Positions 7,129 through 17,253 of a DNA stretch of 38,431 bases are shown here, in pieces. Origin of the DNA: Oscillospiraceae bacterium (GTDB taxonomy: Bacteria > Bacillota > Clostridia > Monoglobales > Monoglobaceae); the NCBI GenBank assembly GCA_015068605.1, contig SVKF01000015.1:1-38431 (forward strand). The letters run 5' to 3'. The position numbers were made by a program, and so were the translations under genes. The notes beneath the pieces were generated by a model. That model was not told the DNA's origin, did no database searches, and saw nothing but the letters and a program-made list of their open reading frames with translations. Numbering within the stretch: position 1 is the stretch's first letter; the number at the start of each line of letters is the position of its first letter.

Positions 7129-9456
7129 ATGAGTAAAATTTTCAAAAAATCAATATGTTTAATGTTAAGCCTTATGGTTGTGGCAGGCTGTATATGTGTT
7201 ATGCCGGTTAGTGCGGAGAAGATAATGAGCGGTGATATATTCTTTGAAACCGATTTTGAGGATTTTAAAGGACTTTCAGACAGCGAAGCAAGACGAAATT
7301 ATTTTGTTGATTTGGACTATGGAACTGCGGCTTGGACAACAAATTCAACTATTGATGAGGTTGTGGAAGAAAACGGTAATACGGCAATGGGGATAACAAG
7401 CATAGCTGTAACCGAGGACGAGTTAAGCCAGCAAAGGGTTCAGCTTCGTTTCACTTTAAACACGGCAGATAACATAACAAGGCAGGGCGGAAAGCTCTAT
7501 ATTTCCTATGAGGTTGAGGCGGCGGAAAATATGGGGCAGTCCTATTGGCGTTATGAAAGTGTTGATGAGGGAGAAGGGGTGTCAACAAGATACCTTTTCT
7601 ATATGGACTATCCTTTAGGCTTGTTCTATGCAAACAATGACGACTTTTTCCAGTGGGGAAATAAGGCTAATTCAAAGCTCTTTGCTTTAGGGGAGCGTTA
7701 TTTTGTTGAACAAGTTATTGATTTTGAAAATGATGTGTATTATTCTTTCGTAAACGGTGATGCGCTTAGTCCGGTTTCTATTGCGAATATTGATGAAAAC
7801 ATAGGTCTTCTTGAGCTTTTATTAAAGGGAGATGTTAAATTTTTAGATAATCTTAAAATAGCGTATATGAAAAATGACAGCTTCAGCGTTTCTGCGGAAA
7901 AAATCTCAGGCAATCAGTTTGTATTAAGCTTTACCGAGGGGGTTAAATATACAGACGGAGTTAGCTGTCTTGTTGATAATATTTCCGTTTTAAACGAGAA
8001 CAGAATTGCAGAGATTACGGATATTGAAATTCTTTCACCTCGCAAGGCTGTTGTAACCTTGGGAACAAACATAGGCGACAGATACACGATAAGCCTTAGT
8101 AATATTGAAAACTGCATAGGAACGGCGCTTGTTAGTCCGACAATAAGCTGTAACAAATCAAAGCTTATATATTCCTATGACGGCTCCTCAATATCGGGAA
8201 CATTAGGGAAATGGGGCGGAGCTGTGTCGTCTGTTGATGACCCTGATGCACAGGATAATAAGGCGATAATGTTTACTCAGGACCCTTCTGAAATATCAAC
8301 AGAAACATATCTTGAGATGTTTTTGGGGGACTATATCTATATGGAGGGCGACCTTGAAATCGAATATCGCATGAAGGTCAACGAGCAGACGGGTATGACC
8401 GTTGTGAATTTGGGTGAATGGAATAACCCAAGCGATAACCGAATGAACGGCATATTCATCTGGGGAGATGCTAAACAACCGCAGTATAACAATGTTACAA
8501 ATGCTTTAACAGGTTCAAGTGTAGCGTTGCTTGGCGGTTGGGGTTCAACTCTTGACACAGAAAATTATCATACATATAAAACGGTTTATCATTTCGACGG
8601 GGAAACCGTTGACATATATATTGACGGAGTGCTTAAAGCGGAAGAGCTGGTGATTAACAACTATGACAATGCGAAGGATAAAAATTCTATTTCATATTTG
8701 AACCTTAATATGAAGCCGGCATCATCTGCGACAACAGACGCACCACCTAAGGTATACTTTGACTATATCAATGTAAGACAGAAAATCAAGGCTCCTTATA
8801 TTAAGTCGGCATATATGATTGACGGGGAAACAAAATATGATATTATTGCAGATCCTAAAAATATTCCCGTAACGGCGAACAGACTTGAGATTGATTTTGG
8901 CGGAAATGTTAAAGCTTCGTGGGCAACCGAGGAGAAAATTGCTGTGAAGGCATTTGGTGAAGCTGTTGAGGGAACAACATTTGGCTATGATAAGAAAAGC
9001 AGTGTTTGCACAATAGATTTTTCAAATAAGCTTTTTTACGATACAAAATACGGAATTGATTTGTTGTTTATTGATATGTTTTCTGCGCCCGTAAACCCGT
9101 CCTGGATTTACTTTGACACAGCTTCAAAATATGCGGTTAAAAATATAACCCTTTGCAGAAATGATGAGCTGACAACGGAAAAAGAGCTTAAAGCAGGGGA
9201 TTTTGTTGAATTTGAGGCAATTGCTGTGAATAACACAGACGATAACACAAAGACAGTTCAGCTTGTTCTTGCGGCATATGAGAACGGCACGATGGTTGCG
9301 GCAGGGGTTACAGAGGATATTTTAGCAATGCAGGAAAATCCGATTTACGCATATCTTACACTGCCGGAAACAGGAGAGAGCTTTGAAATACGGGCATTTT
9401 TATGGAGCGGAGACAAAAGCTTAACACCTCTTGTTAATGCTATTGATTTTGAATAA
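7129..9456 (+). CDS. Secreted protein with two jelly-roll and Ig-like domains
   Basis: 775 aa when started at the ATG at 7129. This start has AAGGAGG at the right distance and is followed by a signal peptide (MSKIFKKSICLMLSLMVV... PVSA-EK). The longer frame from 7093 would put 12 charged residues before it. Order: jelly roll about 30-250 (ending VKFLDNLKIAYMKN), Ig-like 250-343, second jelly roll 344-555 (VDIYIDGVLKAEEL, VYFDYINVRQ), Big_5-like 555-665, and a final module 668-775 ending in FLWSGDKSLTPLV. VAGC inside the signal could be read as a lipobox, but the hydrophobic stretch runs on to a normal SPI site. It has the same likely role as its upstream neighbour: surface glycan binding or scaffold. 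Confidence 0.8.
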   Translation: MSKIFKKSICLMLSLMVVAGCICVMPVSAEKIMSGDIFFETDFEDFKGLSDSEARRNYFVDLDYGTAAWTTNSTIDEVVEENGNTAMGITSIAVTEDELSQQRVQLRFTLNTADNITRQGGKLYISYEVEAAENMGQSYWRYESVDEGEGVSTRYLFYMDYPLGLFYANNDDFFQWGNKANSKLFALGERYFVEQVIDFENDVYYSFVNGDALSPVSIANIDENIGLLELLLKGDVKFLDNLKIAYMKNDSFSVSAEKISGNQFVLSFTEGVKYTDGVSCLVDNISVLNENRIAEITDIEILSPRKAVVTLGTNIGDRYTISLSNIENCIGTALVSPTISCNKSKLIYSYDGSSISGTLGKWGGAVSSVDDPDAQDNKAIMFTQDPSEISTETYLEMFLGDYIYMEGDLEIEYRMKVNEQTGMTVVNLGEWNNPSDNRMNGIFIWGDAKQPQYNNVTNALTGSSVALLGGWGSTLDTENYHTYKTVYHFDGETVDIYIDGVLKAEELVINNYDNAKDKNSISYLNLNMKPASSATTDAPPKVYFDYINVRQKIKAPYIKSAYMIDGETKYDIIADPKNIPVTANRLEIDFGGNVKASWATEEKIAVKAFGEAVEGTTFGYDKKSSVCTIDFSNKLFYDTKYGIDLLFIDMFSAPVNPSWIYFDTASKYAVKNITLCRNDELTTEKELKAGDFVEFEAIAVNNTDDNTKTVQLVLAAYENGTMVAAGVTEDILAMQENPIYAYLTLPETGESFEIRAFLWSGDKSLTPLVNAIDFE

Positions 9457-9479
9457 AGGGAAAGGCGGAACGCTTTAAA

Positions 9480-11120
9480 ATGACGAATATAATAAAAAGA
9501 TTTTTTGCTATGGCTTTGGCAACGGTCTGTCTGACAGCAACCGTTTTTGCCCAAATCAGTATGGACGAGAATGGGGTTGTGACCGTAAAGGGCGAGCTTG
9601 GACAAGAATACGCAGGAAAAATGCTGTCGCTTGATGTATACAGAGGCACAGACGAAAACGGAGAAAAGCTTTCAAGTCTTTCTCAGGGCGAGTATCTTTC
9701 GTATATTGTCTGCCATACACAGCTTATGACAGACGAAAACGGCGAATATGAGTATTCCTTTAAAATTTCGGGAAACAGCGGATATTTAACGGCACAAATT
9801 GCAACAGAGGGCGATTTTGAGCCAATAAGAGAATCGGGCTTTTATTATGTCAGCATGGAGGAATATGAGGTTGCCGTGGAGGTGTTTAATAATGCGGATA
9901 CGGCGGATAAAATGCTTGATTGCCTGAGGGAATATGGTATGTGTCTCGGGCTTTCCTCTGATGAATATGAAAATCTGTCAAATAAAAAGGATTGTGCGGA
10001 AATCCTCTCTTCTATGAGAATGCTTTGCGGAGTGGATAAGGCGAAACGCACACAGCTTTATAATACTGCAATTTATATCCAGAGACTTAATGAGAGTAAA
10101 ATTAAAAATGTCTTTGAGGATAATGAGTATTCAGGCTTTTCGGAAACTGCCGTAAAGGATTTATTTGAGGCTGAATTTATAACCGAAAGCTTTGAGAAAG
10201 ATATGACCGCCCGTTTGTCGGGGAAGGGCTTTAAAACCTACGAGGCTTATCAGAATGCTGTAGAGAAGGCGTTTGTTTTTGCAACGGTTAAAAATCCAAA
10301 CGGATATGATAATATTAAAACAGTTCTTTTGGCTTTGTCGGATGAAACGGGAATATCTAAAGGTCTTGTGACAACGGCTAACTGCAAAAAGGTGGCAGGA
10401 ATGGATTTTGACTCGGTTTCTTCTCTGGAGGCCGCTCTTAAAAAAGAGAAAGAATCTTCCTCCGGTGGCGGAGGCGGTGGCGGCGGAGGCGGTAGCTCCT
10501 CCAAAGGGGACAACAATGTGGTAATAACCGTTGATGCTGAAATTGCCCAACAAGAGCCTGTTGAGGAAATGAACAGGGATTTATTTAACGATTTGGAAGA
10601 TGTGGCATGGGCGAAGGATGCTATTGTGGCTCTTGCGGAAAAGGGTATCGTAAACGGTAAGGAAAATGAAAAATTCTTCCCAAATGATAAGATAACAAGA
10701 GAGGAATTTGTTAAAATAATCGTTTTGGCGTTTGATTTTGAGAAAGTGAACAGCGATTTGAAATTCTCCGATGTTGATTTTTCTATGTGGTATGCTCCGT
10801 ACATCGGAATTGCGGCAGGAAACGGGATTGTAAACGGTATTGACGGTAACAATTTCGGAACCGGCAAAAATATAACAAGGGAAGACATTGCAACGATTAT
10901 ATACAGAATTGCAGAGAAAAAAGGACTTTTCGGAGCAAGCGGTGAATATGAGCCATTTACAGATGATGCAAATATTTCAAGCTATGCAAAAGAGGCGGTT
11001 TATGCCCTTAAGAAAAATGAAATTATAAGCGGAAACGGAAGCGGAGATTTTATGCCAAAGGCTTATGCAAGTCGTGCTGAGGCAGTAAAAATTGTTTACG
11101 GACTTATAAGTATACAGTAA
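9480..11120 (+). CDS. SLH-domain surface protein with decaglycine linker
   Basis: 546 aa. A signal peptide (MTNIIKRFFAMALATVCL..., cut near VFA-QI) is followed by an unassigned, mostly helical region (about 30-325), a SSS-Gly10-SSS linker (glycines 329-338), and three SLH repeats (about 368-420, 424-478, 488-543). The SLH repeats have TREEF, TREDI and SRAEA, variants of the ITRAE motif. SLH repeats bind pyruvylated secondary cell wall polymer, so this protein should be held on the wall and may present the region before the linker. The ten GGN codons (10464-10493) are a slippage-prone tract. The ribosome site is not ideal (GGAAAGGCGG lies about 13 bp away). Confidence 0.88.
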   Translation: MTNIIKRFFAMALATVCLTATVFAQISMDENGVVTVKGELGQEYAGKMLSLDVYRGTDENGEKLSSLSQGEYLSYIVCHTQLMTDENGEYEYSFKISGNSGYLTAQIATEGDFEPIRESGFYYVSMEEYEVAVEVFNNADTADKMLDCLREYGMCLGLSSDEYENLSNKKDCAEILSSMRMLCGVDKAKRTQLYNTAIYIQRLNESKIKNVFEDNEYSGFSETAVKDLFEAEFITESFEKDMTARLSGKGFKTYEAYQNAVEKAFVFATVKNPNGYDNIKTVLLALSDETGISKGLVTTANCKKVAGMDFDSVSSLEAALKKEKESSSGGGGGGGGGGSSSKGDNNVVITVDAEIAQQEPVEEMNRDLFNDLEDVAWAKDAIVALAEKGIVNGKENEKFFPNDKITREEFVKIIVLAFDFEKVNSDLKFSDVDFSMWYAPYIGIAAGNGIVNGIDGNNFGTGKNITREDIATIIYRIAEKKGLFGASGEYEPFTDDANISSYAKEAVYALKKNEIISGNGSGDFMPKAYASRAEAVKIVYGLISIQ

Positions 11121-11133
11121 GGAGTTTATAAAT

Positions 11134-13758
11134 ATGAAACGGATAATGAGTGCACTGATTAGCTTTTGTATGATTATGACGGGGATTTTGTCCTGTTTTA
11201 GTACAAGTGTATATGCGTCTGGAACAGACGAGGTGTATGATGAAGCCTTTGAATTTTTAAAGTATCTGGAAATAACTGCGGATACAGATAAGCTTGATAA
11301 AAAGCTTACACGGGCAGATTTTGCGGTTTATACGGGGAATATTCTCAAAATAGATAACTATATGCCCAACGAAAAGAGATATTTTTCCGATGTGCCGATG
11401 GACCATTGGGCGCTTAACAGCATAAACAGCCTTGCTGAAATGAAGGTTATAAGCGGTGACGGAACGGGAAAATTCTATCCCTTTGATGAAATAACCCAAG
11501 GGGCGGCGGTGAAAATTTTGCTCTCTTTAATGGGTTATGATTTGTATGCGGAAATGAAAGGCGGATACCCTATGGGATATGTGGCTGTGGCAAGGGAAAC
11601 AAAGCTTGCCACAGGCGTTGAATGGGATAAGCCGCTGACAAAAGAGCGTGCCTTAAAATGGATTTATGAAGCCCTCCATATAAAGCTTATGGAGCCCACG
11701 GTTTTCGGGCAGGACGAATATACATGGAACACTTCAAAGGATATGACACTCCTTTCTCTCTACCGTGATATAGAAACGGTTGAGGGTGTTTTGAGCTGTG
11801 TTGAGGGAATAAGCGTTGATAAAGTATCTGTTGGAAAAAATCAGCTTATGCTTGACGGAGAAATATATTCATTTGAAGGCATAAACCCTCTGCCATATCT
11901 TGGAATGACAGTTAGGGCGTATTATAAAGAGGATAAAACTCCTGCCGGAAAAAATATATTTTATATGTGGGAGTTAGATAAGAAAAATAATGTTATAACT
12001 GTTGATATAAGCGACTTTAAGAGCTTTGATGAAGATGAATATAAGGTTTTCTATTACGATAATGATAAAGAAGCCGCTATCAAAATATCAAAAGGTGTGG
12101 GAATTGTCAGAAACTTTGGCTATGAATCCGGAAATGTCGTAAATGCCATGAAGTCCTTTAAAAAAGGAAGTCTGACATTTATTGACAATAACCGTGACGA
12201 TATTTATGATTATATGCTTATAATGGACTATCGCAATATGGTTGTGGGGGCTATTGATAAAACTGAGCATATTATATACGATAAGTATATAAGAGCCGAA
12301 AAGCTGGAGCTTGATTTACAATCGGAAACCATAAGCTTTTATAAGGCTGATAAAAGTCTCGGAGCTTTTGAGGATATAAAGGAAGAAAGCCTTATAACAG
12401 TCTACGAAAACGGCGAATATATTTCCGTAAATATTTGCGATAAATCACTATATGGAACTATATGGGGAACAAGAAACAAAAACGGGAAAACACAGCTTAA
12501 AATCGGTCAGAATAGTGATGATGCATTGTGGTATACCGTTGATGAGGATTTTATGAAGGCAACCTCCTATTCCTTTAAAACAGGGGAGGAGATAACGGCT
12601 CTTCTTGATATGTTCGGGAATATAGCAGAGGTTTTGGACAAAAAAGCAAGTGATATGACTTATGGATTTTTGGTTGGCTGTTTTGAGGGCGAGGGGCTTG
12701 ATAAAACTGCGAAAATCAGGATTTTCACGCAGGATAATAAAATGGAAGCTTATGCATTAGCTAAAAGAGTTAATGTGGATAGTGCTAACACGGCAAGCTA
12801 TAATGAATTTATGGCGGCTCTTGAAAAAGGAAAAAGCGGTGCAGTGGGTCAGCTTATAAGGTTTAAGCTTAATACAAATAATGAGGTTTCGGCGATTGAT
12901 ACAGTTTATCTCAATGAGGCAAAGGGCGAGAGTGAAATTTCCCTTCATAATACCAATAAAAATGTAAATACCTATTATCAAGAGGGAACCGGTCAGTTCG
13001 GAATAAAAATTCTGTCGGGCGGAAGCACAATGTTTTTTGCAGTTCCCGAGGATGCTGCCCTTGCAAATGCAAAGGATGACGATTTTAATATAATAAAGCA
13101 AAGCTATTTTGTTCAGAGTGAAAACTATACGGTTGATACATATAAGACAGATGTAAGGTCAGGCTATGAAGAGGTGTTGATTATCCGTACCTCGGCGGAT
13201 ATGCCTGATACGATAGGAGATATGTTCCTTGTAACGGGATTTTTCACAGGTCTTGATGAGGAAGAAAATGTTGTTGATATAATCGAGGGCTATTCAAACG
13301 GTATAAAATATTCCTATGTCCTATCTGACAACAGCGGTTTAAATCCTGAAAATGTTGATGAGGGTGACATTGTTAAGCTCCATACAGACGGCGATGGGAA
13401 AGTTTCCGATGTAACAATGATATACGATTATTCTGTGGGCGGGAAGCCGCCTTGGGCACCGCAGACAACGGCAACATTCTATGATGACTACCGAATAGTT
13501 TACGGAAATGTTATTTCTGTAAGAGACAATGTTTTAAAGCTTGGCTATGACAGTATTGAAACTCCCGACGAGGTTGTGGGGCTTGGCTCGGTTTCAAGCA
13601 TTTTGATATATGATTCTTCCGTGAGGAATGAAGATGAAAAGGTGTATGTTGGCGGAGTTTCGGACCTTTATGCTGCTGAAACAGTCGGAGCTGACTGTTC
13701 AAAGATATTTATGAGGACTAAGTGGCAGAAGCCTTTATGGTTGATTGTTTATAAATAA
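11134..13758 (+). CDS. Large SLH-domain S-layer-like protein
   Basis: 874 aa with a signal peptide cut near VYA-SG. SLH-like repeats lie at the N-terminus: a degenerate one (about 33-72, LTRADF), a clear one (about 83-140, YFSDVPMDHWALNSINSLAE to GTGKFYPFDEITQGAA), and a third (about 143-190, PLTKERALKWIYEAL). The remaining ~680 residues are beta-rich and not recognised. They contain several short barrels with similar openings (VEGVLSCVEG, VYGNVISVRD). AAGGAG precedes the ATG. The N-terminal anchor mirrors the C-terminal anchor of the previous protein, so the two may form a wall-bound platform. S-layer or scaffold function is inferred. Confidence 0.85.
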   Translation: MKRIMSALISFCMIMTGILSCFSTSVYASGTDEVYDEAFEFLKYLEITADTDKLDKKLTRADFAVYTGNILKIDNYMPNEKRYFSDVPMDHWALNSINSLAEMKVISGDGTGKFYPFDEITQGAAVKILLSLMGYDLYAEMKGGYPMGYVAVARETKLATGVEWDKPLTKERALKWIYEALHIKLMEPTVFGQDEYTWNTSKDMTLLSLYRDIETVEGVLSCVEGISVDKVSVGKNQLMLDGEIYSFEGINPLPYLGMTVRAYYKEDKTPAGKNIFYMWELDKKNNVITVDISDFKSFDEDEYKVFYYDNDKEAAIKISKGVGIVRNFGYESGNVVNAMKSFKKGSLTFIDNNRDDIYDYMLIMDYRNMVVGAIDKTEHIIYDKYIRAEKLELDLQSETISFYKADKSLGAFEDIKEESLITVYENGEYISVNICDKSLYGTIWGTRNKNGKTQLKIGQNSDDALWYTVDEDFMKATSYSFKTGEEITALLDMFGNIAEVLDKKASDMTYGFLVGCFEGEGLDKTAKIRIFTQDNKMEAYALAKRVNVDSANTASYNEFMAALEKGKSGAVGQLIRFKLNTNNEVSAIDTVYLNEAKGESEISLHNTNKNVNTYYQEGTGQFGIKILSGGSTMFFAVPEDAALANAKDDDFNIIKQSYFVQSENYTVDTYKTDVRSGYEEVLIIRTSADMPDTIGDMFLVTGFFTGLDEEENVVDIIEGYSNGIKYSYVLSDNSGLNPENVDEGDIVKLHTDGDGKVSDVTMIYDYSVGGKPPWAPQTTATFYDDYRIVYGNVISVRDNVLKLGYDSIETPDEVVGLGSVSSILIYDSSVRNEDEKVYVGGVSDLYAAETVGADCSKIFMRTKWQKPLWLIVYK

Positions 13759-13773
13759 ACGGGGTGATTTAAG

Positions 13774-16700
13774 ATGAAGAAGCTGTATTTCGCATTGGTT
13801 TTTGTGATTATAGTGAACTTAATTCCGCTACAGAGTGTTTTTGCGGAAGAAGCATACCAAGGGATAAATCTGACCTTTGATTCGTTTAACCCGACGAATC
13901 CGCAGAAGTGCGGGATTGACCAAACTTCGGGAAATAATCTGTTTTCAGAGGAATATGAAGACAGAGGTGGAGCTTTGGCTATGACGGGAACGGGCGGAAA
14001 CCGTTTTTATGTAAAACTTAATGAAGATGCCACAGAGGGTGTTTACCGTCTGCACTTTGATTTGAAGAAAACGGAAAATGCAGGACTTTTTTATATAAGA
14101 CTTACAAATAAGGCATATAACGGCTACAACGAAGAAAACGCAAAAAATATGTTTCAGGCTTATGCGGCAAGGTCAACAGACCAGGGCTTTTATATGGGAA
14201 CCACAGGCTGGGTGGTTGACGCAAACACTGTGACATTTTCTGCGAACAAGTGGTATTCGGTTGATATGTGGATTGATATGGACGACAGAAATGCCTACTA
14301 TTACAGCAACGGCGAGTTTATAGGCAAAACGACTTTAAGTGCTGCGATGACAGAAATATCAGGCTTTTTGGTTATCGGTGAAGGCGGAACAAGTACGAAT
14401 ATAATAACGGTTGATAACCTTTCCTTTGAAAAGGTGGAAATTGACCATGCGAAACGCCTTAAGAAAGAAGGCGTTGCTGTTCCTGATTTACTGACGAAGT
14501 CTGTGAGCGTAGACATAACAAGCGAAGAGGTCGGAAATATTTTCAGCGAGCAAACACCGGTATCCATTGATGTGGATTACAAAAACCGTGAAAAGCATAA
14601 AGCTCAGGCGGAAATTGAGTATAGCGTAATTGACGGCAGTAAAAAACAGGTGTGGAGCAAGAAAACGAAAATTGAGCTTGAACCGGGCGAGAATATAACA
14701 GAAAATGTTAAGCCTGTTATAAATAAATATGATATTTATACTTTAGAGGTTTATGTGAAAATCGGCGATGAAACGGATGTTTTTTGTGAGGAATTTTCCT
14801 ATTGCAATCTTCCGACCCGTGGAGTTGTCAATGAGAAATACGGAATTTGCAGTCACACAAATAAAGAAAACAGAACAGAGCTTGATAAGGGTATGCCCGT
14901 AATTCAGAAAATGGGTGTTTTAATCGACCGAGAGGATTTTGGTTGGGCAAGCTATGAAACTGCCCCGGGAGTTTACTGGGCAAACACGGAAAGAAAAGAA
15001 TATTTTGAAAAATGGCTGGCGTATCTTGAAGAAGTCAATATGAAGCCGCTTATAATCTGGTGGCCTGAAAACCCTTATGTCGATGTTCCGGGCGGAAGTC
15101 TGATTCCCCGAACGGAGGAAGGGCTTTTAGCTCTTGAAAATGCGGCATATAATTTTGCGTTAACCTATGGGGACAGATGCCCATACTTTGAGTTTAGCAA
15201 CGAGATAAACAACAAGGGTGTTGAAAAAGTTCCGCCGGAAGCATTTGCCAAGGCGCTTAAAGCCTTTTACACGGGAATAAAAAGAGGGAATCCAAATGCC
15301 ATTGTTTTTGGCCACGCGTTAGCGGAAATTGATGCAGACTGGACAGAAACTATGTTTATGGCAGGGGGAGCGGATTATTGCGACGGAATGGGTGTGCATT
15401 TATATCCCAGAGCTCCGGAAGGGGTTTTAGATGTAAAGCTCCAAAGAATGAGAGATATGCTTGACTCCCACGGTTGGAATGATAAGATAATATGGATATC
15501 GGAAACAGTTACGGCATCATCAATTGCATCGAACTCAATGCACCAGCAGGCTTATTATATGATAAGAGATTTTGTTGTTCATGAAAAATCTGGGGTTGCG
15601 GAGAAGCTTATTGTATATCAAATTCAGACTCCCGGAATTAACCCGAGAGATAATGAGGACTGGTTTGGTATGATTAATGGTTATGCTGCGGAAAATGCTT
15701 ATGGCGCAAAGCCTGCGTATTTGTATTTTACCAACTATCTCGCCCAAACAGAAGGGGCAGTATATGAGGACACTATCCAAAATGGTGAGATTTTTGTTGT
15801 AAGATGGAAAAAGAGCGACGGAAATTTTCTTTATCTTATGTATTCCTTTGAGGATATGATGAATGTTACTATGAATTTCGGGACAGAAACCGCAAAAATG
15901 ATAGATGGCTACGGCAACGAAACACAGCTTTTCGGGATTGAAGGCAAATATTCATTTACGCTAACTGCTGACCCAATCTATTTTGAAACCAATTCGGGAA
16001 CATTCACTTTTGAAGAAACTAATGCTTCTGTTGACAAAATTGTTGGAGAACTGACTGTCGGGGACAGCGAAAGCTTTACTTTTATTCCGCCCACAGGAAC
16101 CGAAGTTACATTTGACGCAAAGGATAATTATACGGTTACAAGAAACGAAAATACATATACGGTAACTCTTGATGAAATCTCAAAGGCTTATGATTTCACG
16201 GGCAGAAACGATGGCTTTGGCAGAGATACAAACAGAGATTATGTTAAGCTTAATGTTAAAAAAGACGGAAGACTCAATTCGGTGATGTTGGTTGGCTTTG
16301 ACTATGTTGAAAAGCAAATTGACGGAGAGCTTTTGGTCAGACCTTATACAGATGAGGATGAGGAGCATTGGGTTGGTGAATTTGTTATTAAAAATAACCG
16401 CACAGAGAGAAATGTCAGCGGAACGGTGAGCCTTAAAAAGCCTGAATCACTTGTAAAGTATGTAAAACCTTTCAGAGTTGAAAATCTTGCGCCGGGAGCG
16501 ACCTTTAAGACAAGATTTAATATTCCTTACGAATTTACAAAGGAAGCCAATGTTTACGAAGCTGAATTTATATCGGATGACGGGGAGGTAACTGAAATTT
16601 TCCTTGGGATTTGCGCAAGGTCAAATATGTATGTTCCTGCCTGGACAAAAAAGATTTCGGTACTCAGAAAAGCCAATGAGGAGACTGTTATAGACGGGAA

Positions 16701-17235
16701 AGTTACAGAGGAAGAATGGGGAAAATATCTTTACACAGAGTTTAACAAAAACGAAGGCTTTTCGGGAAATTTATATGCAAAATGGGACGGACAGTATATC
16801 TATGTTGCGGCAAAAATTAATGATGATGTTCAAGACCAAAAGCAGGACCAGACCCATATATGGCTTGGGGATAGTCTGTATGTGGCGATGAAACCCACAA
16901 CAATTCAGCAACACGAAACACAAATAGGTATTGCGCTTACGGAAAACCCATGGGCAGATAAGCCTGTTTATCATTATGACAGATCCCCTTTAAATGACGG
17001 TGGATTTTTAAGCAAAACCTTAAAGCACGAGGCAAAGGTTGTTCGTGAGGGGAATGTAACATATTATGAAGTGAAAATTCCGTGGTATGATTTGGCTGAT
17101 AAAAGTATGGTAAACAGTATAAAGAAAAATATGAATTTCCATTTGAATATCGGTGTTCGTGACCGTGACGGAGAAAGTGTGCAGGAGTATAACCTTGCCC
17201 AGTGGATTTGCCTGACAAATCCTCAAAATGACTAA
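13774..17235 (+). CDS. Secreted clan GH-A-type glycoside hydrolase with CBM9-like domain (copy 1)
   Basis: 1153 aa, signal peptide cut near VFA-EE. Order: jelly roll (about 28-235), Ig-like domain (240-348), TIM barrel (about 350-660), C-terminal beta domain (660-745), two further beta domains (750-960) with the motif RNDGFGRDTNRDYVKL, and a CBM9-like domain from about 968 (VIDGKVTEEEW). The barrel shows the clan GH-A pattern: NE at the end of strand 4 (EFSNE, Asn476-Glu477, acid/base) and Glu577 in IWISET (nucleophile), 100 residues apart. The family is uncertain; it is closest in style to GH39/GH5-like proteins. It should act outside the cell. Two diverged copies follow directly. Only about 8 cysteines are seen. 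Confidence 0.85.
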   Translation: MKKLYFALVFVIIVNLIPLQSVFAEEAYQGINLTFDSFNPTNPQKCGIDQTSGNNLFSEEYEDRGGALAMTGTGGNRFYVKLNEDATEGVYRLHFDLKKTENAGLFYIRLTNKAYNGYNEENAKNMFQAYAARSTDQGFYMGTTGWVVDANTVTFSANKWYSVDMWIDMDDRNAYYYSNGEFIGKTTLSAAMTEISGFLVIGEGGTSTNIITVDNLSFEKVEIDHAKRLKKEGVAVPDLLTKSVSVDITSEEVGNIFSEQTPVSIDVDYKNREKHKAQAEIEYSVIDGSKKQVWSKKTKIELEPGENITENVKPVINKYDIYTLEVYVKIGDETDVFCEEFSYCNLPTRGVVNEKYGICSHTNKENRTELDKGMPVIQKMGVLIDREDFGWASYETAPGVYWANTERKEYFEKWLAYLEEVNMKPLIIWWPENPYVDVPGGSLIPRTEEGLLALENAAYNFALTYGDRCPYFEFSNEINNKGVEKVPPEAFAKALKAFYTGIKRGNPNAIVFGHALAEIDADWTETMFMAGGADYCDGMGVHLYPRAPEGVLDVKLQRMRDMLDSHGWNDKIIWISETVTASSIASNSMHQQAYYMIRDFVVHEKSGVAEKLIVYQIQTPGINPRDNEDWFGMINGYAAENAYGAKPAYLYFTNYLAQTEGAVYEDTIQNGEIFVVRWKKSDGNFLYLMYSFEDMMNVTMNFGTETAKMIDGYGNETQLFGIEGKYSFTLTADPIYFETNSGTFTFEETNASVDKIVGELTVGDSESFTFIPPTGTEVTFDAKDNYTVTRNENTYTVTLDEISKAYDFTGRNDGFGRDTNRDYVKLNVKKDGRLNSVMLVGFDYVEKQIDGELLVRPYTDEDEEHWVGEFVIKNNRTERNVSGTVSLKKPESLVKYVKPFRVENLAPGATFKTRFNIPYEFTKEANVYEAEFISDDGEVTEIFLGICARSNMYVPAWTKKISVLRKANEETVIDGKVTEEEWGKYLYTEFNKNEGFSGNLYAKWDGQYIYVAAKINDDVQDQKQDQTHIWLGDSLYVAMKPTTIQQHETQIGIALTENPWADKPVYHYDRSPLNDGGFLSKTLKHEAKVVREGNVTYYEVKIPWYDLADKSMVNSIKKNMNFHLNIGVRDRDGESVQEYNLAQWICLTNPQND

Positions 17236-17253
17236 TAAGAAGGGAAGTTAAAT

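Noticed and set aside
7129-7215. Lipoprotein reading of the 7129 signal (VAGC)
   Set aside because: The hydrophobic stretch continues past the Cys to a normal SPI site (VSA-EK).
10250-10888. 212-residue minus-strand ORF with a proline run
   Set aside because: It is the antisense of the SLH protein; the proline run is the complement of the Gly10 linker.
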